A stretch of 64,000 nucleotides of DNA from Nitrospirillum amazonense (GTDB lineage Bacteria > Pseudomonadota > Alphaproteobacteria > Azospirillales > Azospirillaceae). This document shows, piece by piece, positions 45,432-52,699 of the stretch (position 1 is its first letter; each line of letters begins with the position of its first letter). Location of the stretch: assembly GCF_007828035.1 (NCBI RefSeq), contig NZ_VITV01000007.1:1-64000 (forward strand). Direction: 5' to 3'. The notes under the pieces were generated by a model that saw nothing but the letters and a program-made list of their open reading frames with translations, made no database searches and had not been told where the DNA came from. A program made the translations under genes and the position numbers.

Positions 45432-46283
45432 TCAGGCGCAGGCCAGCGCCGGTGTCGGCTGCATAAGCTCGGCCAACAGGTCGCGCATGGCGTCATCGCC
45501 GGGATAATCGTCGCCCCCGCCCATGACGCGCGCGGTGTTGAACGCCTCCCGCGCGATGATGGCCCGGTCCCACGCATCCAGGCTGGCAATGAACTCCAGG
45601 CTTTCGTCGACATGGCCGATGTCGCTGCCCACGGCGCTGTGCACCCGCAGGCACCGGGTGGCGAAGACGCCGGCCGGCAAGGCGGCCTCCACCTCGGCGA
45701 TGACCTCGGCGGTCACGTTCAGGCTAGTGCGTTCCAGGACATAGGCGTAGCCCAGCACGGCGATGGGTTCCGGGGATTCCGCCAATTCCCGGTGCCGTTC
45801 GGCCAGGGCCATCGCCGTGCGGGGGCGCAGGCGTTCCACGAAGGTCGCCGCTGGCAGGCCCAGGGCCTCCATGTCCAGCCAGGCCAGGGTGTCGTGCCCC
45901 GTCTCCTCCTCCGCCACGTGGCGACAGTGGGCGGCAACGGCGAGCTGGCCCCGCTCCTCCAGCCGGTCGGCCGCGCGGCGCATGGCGCCCGGCGTGACGC
46001 CCGTGGTGCGCCAGCCGGCGGCCAGGCCGTGGACGTAGCGCAGGAACACGTCGCGCTGGGCGGAGGACGGACGCGGCCCGGCGGCGGCTGCCACAGCGGC
46101 GGAGAAGCCGGCATACATGGCACCGGACATCAATTGCCGCGTCGACCGTGCCGAGCCCTGCGCCGACAGGGCGTCGGCCGGGCCGGCCTGCCATGGCGGC
46201 AGACGGTGCAAGCGGAACCGCTCGTCGGAGGCTTCCAGATACAGGCCGCCGGGCAACGACAGGCTTTCGGAAAAGTCACTCAT
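45432..46283 (-). CDS. Haem-oxygenase-fold iron-containing enzyme in RiPP cluster
   Basis: A 283-residue mostly helical protein that resembles the iron-containing redox enzyme/TenA-like haem-oxygenase-fold superfamily. Candidate metal ligands are in HVAEEETGHD (Glu and His near 125-130), LERTSLNVTAE (Glu near 185) and HSAVGSDIGHVDE (His, Asp, His near 215-225). Di-iron members oxidise or cleave amino-acid-derived substrates. It lies 12 bp after YcaO copy 2 and before precursor 11, so it is probably a tailoring enzyme; no flavin McbC-type dehydrogenase is present. The function is inferred from fold and context only. Confidence 0.7.
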   Translation of the reverse strand: MSDFSESLSLPGGLYLEASDERFRLHRLPPWQAGPADALSAQGSARSTRQLMSGAMYAGFSAAVAAAAGPRPSSAQRDVFLRYVHGLAAGWRTTGVTPGAMRRAADRLEERGQLAVAAHCRHVAEEETGHDTLAWLDMEALGLPAATFVERLRPRTAMALAERHRELAESPEPIAVLGYAYVLERTSLNVTAEVIAEVEAALPAGVFATRCLRVHSAVGSDIGHVDESLEFIASLDAWDRAIIAREAFNTARVMGGGDDYPGDDAMRDLLAELMQPTPALACA

Positions 46284-46295
46284 GGTCGGGTCCCC

Positions 46296-48536
46296 TCACA
46301 CGAAGATGGGAATGGGGTTGAGTTCGGCCTCGGTCAGCGGCCGGTCCAGCCAGCCCATGCGCACGGGCACGTCGTACAGCCGGCCCGGGGCGTAGCGCGC
46401 CCAGAAGTGGCGCAGGCCGGGGACGACCACCTTGACCACCGGCAGGCCCAGTTCCGCCCGCGTCTGGTCCAAAACCAGCATCTCCAGGCCGGCGCGATCC
46501 AGGATGGACAGGCAGTGGTTGATGTCGGCCAGGAAGTCGCCGCTGTGCTGCACGGGGAATTCCTCATACCGCACCGGCGCCTGGGCCGGGTCGGGCGCCA
46601 GATAGGGCTGGTTCGCCACCGTGGCCGTCTGCAGCCAGTGCAGCGTCTCCGGATCCTCGATCTTGCCCTCCACCTCGGCGGTGGCCAGGCCCAGCATCTG
46701 GTTCATCTCGGCATAGGCGCGCTGCAGGGCGATGCGGGCGTCCAGGTGGCAGCCCAGGCCGAACAGGATGCGTTCCTGCGGGGCGTCGACCTCACGGGAC
46801 AGGGCCACGAACACCGGGATGCCCAGGTCCGACGTCAGGTCCAGCGCCCAGGTCTCCCGCCCATGCTTTTCCCGGTAATGCCGGGCGATGCGCGGCAGGT
46901 AGGGATCATTGAAGGTGTCGGTCGCGACACCCCGGCGGCGCAGGCGGTTGTACCACCACAGCGCGGTGGCATCGCGCTCCACCAGTTCGAAGAAGCCTTG
47001 CAGCAGCGCCTCCTCCCGGGTGTTGCCGGCGGCGTTGCCGTTGGAACAGCCCATGGCGTAGAAGTCCGGACCGCTGCGCCCACCGTCGACCCCGTAATAG
47101 ACCAGCTGCGTCGGCAGGTGCTTGAACCGCTTCTCGGTCAGCGACCACAGGGGCGTCCAGTCCACGGCGTGATCATCGGGCAGCGGAAGGGGCGTGACGT
47201 TGAAGACCGATTGCTTGGCGTTTTGCGCCTCACGGTCGGCGAACTGGGCCTCGCTGTAGCCCATGATCGCGTTGGGGTGGATGGCCTCCCCCTCGGGCCA
47301 GTCGCGCCAGGCCCGGCGCACCCGCACCTCATCGCCCGCGATCTCGCCGCTGCTGCGCTCCAGCGCCTCGCATAGGGCGCTGACCTTGGCCTGCGCCTCT
47401 GACACGCCCTTGCCGGCGCTGCTGCTGCGCAGGCTGCGCTTCAAGTCGCGCAAGCTGCCGATGGGCCGGGCGGCGTTGGAACCCGCGACATAGACATGGG
47501 CCAGCGTCTCATCCGGCGGCGTCGCCGGCTGCAACATATTGACCACCCCAGTGATGGGGCTGACCAGGTGCTGGTAGGCCGCCAGCGTCGCTTGTGGCGG
47601 CACGCTGCGGTGCCCGCCGTCGGACTGGAAGGCCGCCCGCGCGGTGCCCAATTCCAGTGGCCGCGCCACCGGTTCCGCCGGCGTGCCGCAGGCGGGGCAG
47701 AGCGGGTTGGGCGTCAGGACGTGGATTTGCTGGGTATGAGTCACCCAGTCACGGCCGACCACCTGGCCCTTCAGGGTGCTGGGCAGGCCCGCCAGGATCA
47801 ATGCCGCCTCCAGCGCCACGGCGTGGCAGGTGGCGGCCAGGGTGACGGGCAGGCCGACGGGCGGCACCAGCGGACCCTGCACGTCCAGCTTGGCGGCGGC
47901 GAAGCGGTGGGTGGCGCGGTTGCGCGTCAGCCGCCGCTGCAGGCATTCCCAGCAGGCCGTGGCGCCGGGTTCGAAATAGGGGCCCAGCCACTGCTCCCGC
48001 CCACCGGCGCGCGCCAGCACCCAGGGCCGTTCCGCCGTCAGCGCCCGGCTATTGATGTCCCGCAACTCCGGCCGCAGATAGTCGTCGGCCAGCACGATCC
48101 ACAGGTCGGCCATCTCGGGTGTTTCTTCCGCCAAGCCCGCCGTCGCCAGCGCCGCCCGCAGGGGGGCCGCGTCCACGCCGCCGACCGTCATGAGCGCCAC
48201 GCGGCGAGTGGCGTGCGCATCCTGAACCGCCCGGGCGTCGGCGCTCGCGGCCTGCCAGAAGCCGGCCACGGACGGGGCGAGATCGGGTGCCGGCGCCGCC
48301 AGATGACCCTGTTCCTCCATCCGGGCCAGGGCGAAGTAGGCGCGCGCGGCGTCCACCTGCCCCGCCAGGGCGTCGGCGATGTCGTCGGCCGTGCGATGTC
48401 CATCGATCAGGGGCACGATCTTTTCATACGCGGCGCCGTGCAGCACCTTGGCGCCGTCCTCGGTCAGCATCAAGACGCCTTCGCCGGGGATGACGGCCGC
48501 GCGCAGGTGCGCCTTCAGGGCGGGAGTTTTCAACAT
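46296..48536 (-). CDS. Fused leader-binding/E1-like and YcaO cyclodehydratase (copy 2)
   Basis: A 746-residue paralogue of the protein at 42814 with the same domains: leader-binding winged helix (VLHGAAYEKIVPLIDG), Zn pairs CWEC and CPAC, YcaO motifs SEAQAKVSALCEALERSSG and NTREEALLQGFFELVERDA, and C-terminus NPIPIFV. Long blocks are identical between the copies (YLVSPITGVV-type and LDRAGLEMLVLDQTRA stretches), while the N-terminal 300 residues differ more, which is where leaders are recognised. It is the first enzyme gene after the ten-precursor array, 35 bp behind precursor 10. Confidence 0.94.
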   Translation of the reverse strand: MLKTPALKAHLRAAVIPGEGVLMLTEDGAKVLHGAAYEKIVPLIDGHRTADDIADALAGQVDAARAYFALARMEEQGHLAAPAPDLAPSVAGFWQAASADARAVQDAHATRRVALMTVGGVDAAPLRAALATAGLAEETPEMADLWIVLADDYLRPELRDINSRALTAERPWVLARAGGREQWLGPYFEPGATACWECLQRRLTRNRATHRFAAAKLDVQGPLVPPVGLPVTLAATCHAVALEAALILAGLPSTLKGQVVGRDWVTHTQQIHVLTPNPLCPACGTPAEPVARPLELGTARAAFQSDGGHRSVPPQATLAAYQHLVSPITGVVNMLQPATPPDETLAHVYVAGSNAARPIGSLRDLKRSLRSSSAGKGVSEAQAKVSALCEALERSSGEIAGDEVRVRRAWRDWPEGEAIHPNAIMGYSEAQFADREAQNAKQSVFNVTPLPLPDDHAVDWTPLWSLTEKRFKHLPTQLVYYGVDGGRSGPDFYAMGCSNGNAAGNTREEALLQGFFELVERDATALWWYNRLRRRGVATDTFNDPYLPRIARHYREKHGRETWALDLTSDLGIPVFVALSREVDAPQERILFGLGCHLDARIALQRAYAEMNQMLGLATAEVEGKIEDPETLHWLQTATVANQPYLAPDPAQAPVRYEEFPVQHSGDFLADINHCLSILDRAGLEMLVLDQTRAELGLPVVKVVVPGLRHFWARYAPGRLYDVPVRMGWLDRPLTEAELNPIPIFV

Positions 48537-48571
48537 GGATAGGGTGCCGCGTTCGTCTGGGTGGGGATGGG

Positions 48572-48853
48572 TCAGAACATCGGCGCGCAGGCCGAGTGGG
48601 CCGCCAGGTCGAAGCCGCCGGACACCACGTCCAGTTCCTCATCGCTGAGGTCGGCCGGCCGGGCCGGCAGCACCAGCGTGCAGACGGTGGCGGTGTTCTC
48701 CGCCACGGTGACGGCCATGCCCGCCGGGATGTCCACCCCCTCGCCCCGCAGGACGGCCACGGGGTCGGCCTTAAGACGGGCCTTGAAGGCGTCGTCAGCC
48801 CAGGCCCTGGCGACGACACGGCCATAGGCTTTGGCTTTTTCCTCATGCGTCAT
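48572..48853 (-). CDS. NHLP-leader RiPP precursor 10
   Basis: 93 residues. Leader: KAKAYGRVVARAWADDAFKA, LKADPVAVLRGEG, LVLPARPADLSDEELDVVSGG. Core after GG: FDLAAHSACAPMF, with one Ser, one Cys and a terminal Phe. The leader contains an extra Cys (ATVCTLVLPA), unusual in the set. Start 48853 by leader alignment with AGGAA upstream. It is the last gene of the ten-gene array, just before YcaO copy 2. Confidence 0.9.
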   Translation of the reverse strand: MTHEEKAKAYGRVVARAWADDAFKARLKADPVAVLRGEGVDIPAGMAVTVAENTATVCTLVLPARPADLSDEELDVVSGGFDLAAHSACAPMF

Positions 48854-48900
48854 GGCGCAATTCCTCTCGCGGTCAGGGGTTGAATGGCTATGCAGCCCGG

Positions 48901-49194
48901 TCAGATGGCGCAGTTGGCGCAACACAGGCACCAGTTGGCGCAGTAGGAGGGGTCGCCCCCGCCCACGACGCGGCCCAATTCCTCTTCGGTCAGGTCCACG
49001 GGCTTGGCCGGCAGCACCAGGGTCCGGACGGCGTCCGTATCCACCGCCACCCGGACGGTGACGCTGGCGGGCAGATCGCCCCCCTCCTCCCGCAGCACCG
49101 CCTCCGGATCGGCCAGCAGGCGCGCCTTGAAGGCGTCGTCAGCCCAGGCCTTTGCGACGATCCGGCCGGTGACGGCGGCGTTCCCCTGGTTCAT
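48901..49194 (-). CDS. NHLP-leader RiPP precursor 9 (Cys-rich core)
   Basis: 97 residues. Leader: GRIVAKAWADDAFKARL, LADPEAVLREEG, LVLPAKPVDLTEEELGRVVGG. Core: GDPSYCANWCLCCANCAI, with five Cys in 13 positions, the most of any precursor here. It could form several thiazol(in)es or bind metal. The start at 49194 follows GAGGGA; a start at 49206 would overlap less well with the site. Confidence 0.9.
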   Translation of the reverse strand: MNQGNAAVTGRIVAKAWADDAFKARLLADPEAVLREEGGDLPASVTVRVAVDTDAVRTLVLPAKPVDLTEEELGRVVGGGDPSYCANWCLCCANCAI

Positions 49195-49202
49195 CCCTTC
49201 CC

Positions 49203-49484
49203 TCATGGCCATTGCATGAAGCTGTCGTAACAGACGGCGGACAGGGCGCCGGCCGTGCCCTCCAGCACGTCCTCGGCCAAATCCCAGGGCCGCATCGGCA
49301 ACACCAGGGTCTGAACGGTGGCAGTGTCCTGCAGCACCTGGACGAGGGCGCCGACCGACAGGTCGATGCCCTCCTGCCTCAAGACCGCCGCAGGATCGGC
49401 CAGCAGCCGCGCCCGATAGGCCTCGTCCCCCCAAGCCTTGGTGATGATGTCGTCGATCGCCGCGTCGCTTTCCGCCTCCGTCAT
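49203..49484 (-). CDS. NHLP-leader RiPP precursor 8 (AG junction)
   Basis: 93 residues. The leader is the most divergent: IDDIITKAWGDEAYRARL, LADPAAVLRQEG, LVLPMRPWDLAEDVLEGTAG. The junction is AG, not GG. Predicted core ALSAVCYDSFMQWP has one Cys and two Ser. It begins 7 bp after the stop of precursor 7, so it is translationally coupled. Confidence 0.87.
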   Translation of the reverse strand: MTEAESDAAIDDIITKAWGDEAYRARLLADPAAVLRQEGIDLSVGALVQVLQDTATVQTLVLPMRPWDLAEDVLEGTAGALSAVCYDSFMQWP

Positions 49485-49491
49485 GGCGGCA

Positions 49492-49770
49492 TCAAAAGGT
49501 CGAGCCGCAAGGGATGACGCACAGGATGGCGCCGGCGGCGGTGCTGTCCAAATCCTCGTCCGACAGGTCGGTGGGCCGGGCCGGCAGCACCAGGGTGTAG
49601 GCGGTGCCGCTGTTCTCCACCACGTTCAGGGTGACGCCGGCCGGCACCTCCACCCCCTCGGCCTTCAGCACCGCCGCCGGGTCGGCCAGCAGGCGCGCCT
49701 TGAAACCCTCGTCGGTCCAGGCCTTGGCGATGATGCGGCCGCCGACCTTGGCGTTCTCTTCGTTCAGCAT
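49492..49770 (-). CDS. NHLP-leader RiPP precursor 7 (AG junction)
   Basis: 92 residues. Leader: VGGRIIAKAWTDEGFKARL, LADPAAVLKAEG, LVLPARPTDLSDEDLDSTAAG. Core after AG: AILCVIPCGSTF, with two Cys, Ser and Thr and a terminal Phe. AAGAGGAA lies before the start. AG in place of GG is shared with precursor 8. Confidence 0.9.
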   Translation of the reverse strand: MLNEENAKVGGRIIAKAWTDEGFKARLLADPAAVLKAEGVEVPAGVTLNVVENSGTAYTLVLPARPTDLSDEDLDSTAAGAILCVIPCGSTF

Positions 49771-49852
49771 TTCCTCTTCCTTTTCGGAATGTCACAGCAT
49801 GGGGGGGCCCCCGTGGCGGCATGCACCGCCACCGGACGTCTCTATCGGGGCC

Positions 49853-50128
49853 TTAAAACATGCTCAGGCACGCAACGCAGAAAGCGCCGCCCCCCGAGGC
49901 ACCGTTCAGGTCATCATCCGACATGTCCGCCGGCCGCGCCGGCAGCACCAGGGTCTGGACGGCGGCGGTATCCTCCACCACCTTGAAGGTGATGCCCGCC
50001 GGCAAGTCGGCGCCCTCGGCGGTCAACACGGCGGCGGGGTCGGCCAGCAGGCGGGCCTTGTAGCCCTCATCGGCCCACGCCTTAGCGATGATCTTGCCGG
50101 TGATTTTCAGGTTTTCTTCGTTCGTCAT
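49853..50128 (-). CDS. NHLP-leader RiPP precursor 6
   Basis: 91 residues. Leader: NLKITGKIIAKAWADEGYKA, LADPAAVLTAEG, LVLPARPADMSDDDLNGASGG. Core: GAFCVACLSMF, with two Cys and one Ser. Start 50128 (MTNEENL) is chosen by alignment with precursors 1 and 4 and an AAGGAA site; the frame is open further upstream. Confidence 0.9.
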   Translation of the reverse strand: MTNEENLKITGKIIAKAWADEGYKARLLADPAAVLTAEGADLPAGITFKVVEDTAAVQTLVLPARPADMSDDDLNGASGGGAFCVACLSMF

Positions 50129-50165
50129 GTCACTGTTCCTTTCATGATCCGGCATCGGCCGGACT

Positions 50166-50420
50166 TTAGAGGGTGAAGCACCAGCCGAAGCCGCCGCCGA
50201 CGCCGTCCAGTTGATCGTCGGACAGGTCGGTGGGCGGAGCCGGCAGGATGAGGTTGAGATGCGTGGCGGTGTTCTCCACCACGCTGATGGTCACGCCCGC
50301 CGGGAAGTCGACGCCTTCGGCCGTCAGCACGGCGGCGGGATCGGCCAGCAGCCGGGCCCTGAAACGATCGTCGGACCAGGCTTTGGCGATGATCTGGTTT
50401 AGAGTGTTCGCGCTCAGCAT
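50166..50420 (-). CDS. NHLP-leader RiPP precursor 5 (shortest)
   Basis: 84 residues, the shortest precursor. Leader: NTLNQIIAKAWSDDRFRARL, LADPAAVLTAEG, LILPAPPTDLSDDQLDGVGG. After the glycines the core is only about seven residues, FGWCFTL, with one Cys and one Thr. It could be read as cut after GG or GGG. The start at 50420 follows GGGGGAAAGG. Confidence 0.88.
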   Translation of the reverse strand: MLSANTLNQIIAKAWSDDRFRARLLADPAAVLTAEGVDFPAGVTISVVENTATHLNLILPAPPTDLSDDQLDGVGGGFGWCFTL

Positions 50421-50519
50421 CGCGCCCTTTCCCCCATGCTTCTTGGGCCGGCATTCTTTCAAAGAGTGATCGGACGAAGGGCGCCCCGGGACATTTAGGA
50501 GATGCCCGAACCAAAGGGG

Positions 50520-50807
50520 TCAGAAGGTGTACAGCTTGGGCGGAACCCCCGGCCCGGGGACCGGCCGGCCGCCGGCCAGGTCGCCGAGATCCTCGTCCGA
50601 CAATTCCGACGGCCGGGCCGGTAGCACCAGGGTCTGGACGCCGGCGCCATCCTCCACGATCTGGAAGGTGACGCCTTCCGGGAGGTCCAGGCCCTCGGCC
50701 TTCAGCACTGCGGCCGGATCGGCCAGCAGGCGGGCCTTGAAGCCGTCATCGACCCAAGCCTTCGCGATGATCTTGCCGGTGATCTTCGCCGTCTCTTCGT
50801 TCATCAT
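50520..50807 (-). CDS. NHLP-leader RiPP precursor 4 (core without Cys or Ser)
   Basis: 95 residues. Leader: AKITGKIIAKAWVDDGFKAR, LADPAAVLKAEG, LVLPARPSELSDEDLGDLAGG. Core: RPVPGPGVPPKLYTF. It has no Cys or Ser and only one Thr, with five Pro, so a YcaO heterocyclase could act on at most one side chain. The leader is fully conserved. AAGGAAA precedes the start. A 99-bp gap, the longest in the array, separates it from precursor 5. Confidence 0.9.
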   Translation of the reverse strand: MMNEETAKITGKIIAKAWVDDGFKARLLADPAAVLKAEGLDLPEGVTFQIVEDGAGVQTLVLPARPSELSDEDLGDLAGGRPVPGPGVPPKLYTF

Positions 50808-50826
50808 GTCTTGGTTTCCTTATATC

Positions 50827-51102
50827 TCAAGGACCGCACCGGCACATGCAGCGGGGCCAAGGCGTTCCGCCGGCGATGCCCGCCAGGTCGTCGTCGGACA
50901 AATCCGCCGGCCGGGGCGGCAGCACCAGGGTTTGGACGGTGTCCGTATCCTCGACCAAGGTCAGGCGGACGCCGGGCGGCACCGCCACCCCTTCGGCCGC
51001 CAGCGTGCCGGCCGGGTCGGCCAGCAGGCGCGCCTTGAAGGCGGCATCGGCCCATGCCTTGGCGATGACCTTGCCGTATGCCTTATCAGTGTTCCCCGAC
51101 AT
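50827..51102 (-). CDS. NHLP-leader RiPP precursor 3
   Basis: 91 residues. Leader: KAYGKVIAKAWADAAFKARL, LADPAGTLAAEG, LVLPPRPADLSDDDLAGIAGG. Core: TPWPRCMCRCGP, with three alternating Cys (CxCxC) and two Arg. Start set by leader alignment. Confidence 0.9.
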   Translation of the reverse strand: MSGNTDKAYGKVIAKAWADAAFKARLLADPAGTLAAEGVAVPPGVRLTLVEDTDTVQTLVLPPRPADLSDDDLAGIAGGTPWPRCMCRCGP

Positions 51103-51127
51103 CTCCCCGCCCTCCCCGCCGGATGCC

Positions 51128-51406
51128 TTAGAGGCAAAAGTCGCTGGACATGACGCAGCTGCACCAGCCGCCCGCGACCTCGTCCAGGTCGTCGTCGGAC
51201 AAGTCCGTCGGCCGCGCCGGCAGCACCAGCGTGTACCGGGTCGGCGTGTTCTCCAGCACCGTCACGGTCAGGCCCGCCGGCACGGCCAGGCCCTCGGCCT
51301 GCAGGACCGTCACCGGATCGGCCATCAGCCGTGCCTTGAACCCATCGTCGGACCAAGCCTTGGCCACCACCCGGCCATAGGCCCGGGCGCTGTCTTCCCC
51401 CACCAT
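51128..51406 (-). CDS. NHLP-leader RiPP precursor 2
   Basis: 92 residues. Leader: ARAYGRVVAKAWSDDGFKAR, MADPVTVLQAEG, LVLPARPTDLSDDDLDEVAGG. Core: WCSCVMSSDFCL, with three Cys and three Ser. CSC recalls the metal-binding loop of nitrile hydratase alpha, from which these leaders derive. Start 51406 follows AGGAGAG; the frame is open for 12 more codons upstream but lacks similarity. Confidence 0.9.
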   Translation of the reverse strand: MVGEDSARAYGRVVAKAWSDDGFKARLMADPVTVLQAEGLAVPAGLTVTVLENTPTRYTLVLPARPTDLSDDDLDEVAGGWCSCVMSSDFCL

Positions 51407-51481
51407 CTCGTCTCTCCTCGATGTCAAACGCCTTGATGCCAAAAGGAAAGTTCGGTCCCCGTCAGAGCTGGGCCCCGAACC

Positions 51482-51766
51482 TCAGAGACTGAGTTCACAG
51501 ATAACGCTCCAGCGGCAGGCGCCCCCGGCGGCCCGGTCCAGGTCTTCGTCGGACAGGTCCGTCGGCCGCGCCGGCAAGACCAAGGTCTGGACCGTGGCGC
51601 TGTCCTCCACCACCTTGAAGGTGACGCCGGCCGGTAGCGCCAGGCCTTCGGCCTTCAGGATCGCGGCCGGATCGGCCAACAACTTGGCCTTGAAGCCCTC
51701 ATCGGCCCAGGCCTTGGCGATGACACGACCGGTGATCTTCAGGTTCTCTTCCGCGTTCATGCTCAT
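51482..51766 (-). CDS. NHLP-leader RiPP precursor 1 (first gene of operon)
   Basis: 94 residues. Leader: NLKITGRVIAKAWADEGFKA, LADPAAILKAEG, LVLPARPTDLSDEDLDRAAGG. Core: ACRWSVICELSL, with two Cys and two Ser. It is the gene nearest the divergent promoter, preceded by GGGGGA, and heads the leftward operon of ten precursors, maturation and export genes. Confidence 0.9.
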   Translation of the reverse strand: MSMNAEENLKITGRVIAKAWADEGFKAKLLADPAAILKAEGLALPAGVTFKVVEDSATVQTLVLPARPTDLSDEDLDRAAGGACRWSVICELSL

Positions 51767-51906
51767 ACTCCCCCATCTTGAGTGGCGCAGCCGACTGCTT
51801 GCCCAATACCGGTCGCCTTCGTACCGTTATTGACGTGGCCATGTACTGGCTGCCGATCTCGAGTGAGAGTATTTACGGGGCCGGATCTTGTCTGTAGAAC
51901 AAACGC

Positions 51907-51923
51907 GCGACACTGGCTGTCGC
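51907..51923. promoter_or_regulatory. Perfect inverted repeat in the RiPP/two-component promoter
   Basis: GCGACACTGGCTGTCGC is a perfect 6+5+6 palindrome in the 167-bp spacer between precursor 1 and the response-regulator gene. It lies 10 bp upstream of the regulator start. NarL-type regulators bind such dyads, so it is a candidate operator, possibly autoregulatory. Confidence 0.5.
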
Positions 51924-51933
51924 ACACCCCTGT

Positions 51934-52674
51934 ATGGCAGTGTCCCTCATGCAGCCCATGCCCACCACAGCCCAGGCACCGTCCCGTGTGGCCGTCGCGA
52001 TCGTCGAGGACGACGCCGGCTTCCTGGACGCGCTGCGCCAGGCGGTCCGGACCGCGGACGATCTGCGGCTGTCGGGCGTCGCCGCCACCCGCGCCGACGG
52101 GCTGGCGTTGCTGGACGGGCCGCCGGCAGACGTGCTGCTGGTCGACCTGGGCCTGCCCGATGGCAGCGGCATCGACATCATCCGCGCCGCCGCCCAGCGC
52201 TGGCCGGAATGCGCCATCATGGTCAGTTCCAGTTTCGGTGATGAGACGCACGTCATGCGCTCGATCGAGGCCGGGGCGGCGGGCTATCTGCTGAAAGACA
52301 GCGCGCCGGTCCGCATTGTCGATGAAATCCGCAGCCTGGCCGCCGGCGGCAGCCCCATCAGCCCCATCATCGCCCGGCAGATCCTGCTGCGCTTCCGCGA
52401 CCGTGGGACGGACCTGACGCCCCCGCCGATGGCCGAGACCGGCCCGGCCGGGACGGAAGCCCCGGAGGAGACCCCATCCCTGCTGTCGCCGCGCGAGAAG
52501 GAAGTGCTGTCCCTCATCACCAAGGGCTTCACCACGGTGGAGGTGGCGCGGATGCTGGACCTGTCACACTTCACCGTCCGCACCTTCGTGCGGCGCATTT
52601 ATAGCAAGCTGGAGGTCACCTCCAAGGCGGAGGCCATTTATGAGGCCAGGACGCTGGGCCTGCTGAACGGTTGA
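51934..52674 (+). CDS. NarL/LuxR-type response regulator
   Basis: About 246 residues. A receiver domain with acidic pocket VEDD (24-27), phospho-acceptor Asp71 in LVDLGLPDG, and Lys in YLLKDSA; then a proline-rich linker and a LuxR helix-turn-helix (LSPREKEVLSLITKGFTTVE, ARMLDLSHFTVRTFVRRIY). It activates or represses promoters on phosphorylation by the adjacent kinase. The start is ATG 51934 or possibly 51949 (MQPMP); neither has a strong ribosome site. It is divergent from the RiPP operon and four bases before a possible TTG start of the kinase, so both are co-transcribed. Confidence 0.92.
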   Translation: MAVSLMQPMPTTAQAPSRVAVAIVEDDAGFLDALRQAVRTADDLRLSGVAATRADGLALLDGPPADVLLVDLGLPDGSGIDIIRAAAQRWPECAIMVSSSFGDETHVMRSIEAGAAGYLLKDSAPVRIVDEIRSLAAGGSPISPIIARQILLRFRDRGTDLTPPPMAETGPAGTEAPEETPSLLSPREKEVLSLITKGFTTVEVARMLDLSHFTVRTFVRRIYSKLEVTSKAEAIYEARTLGLLNG

Positions 52675-52699
52675 TCCCTTGGCCCCGCGACCGCCGCTG

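Noticed and set aside
48572..51766. Ten short repeats interpreted as a CRISPR or satellite array
   Set aside because: The periodicity of about 330-380 bp comes from homologous leader-coding regions with individual start and stop codons and differing third positions; there are no short identical repeats with spacers.
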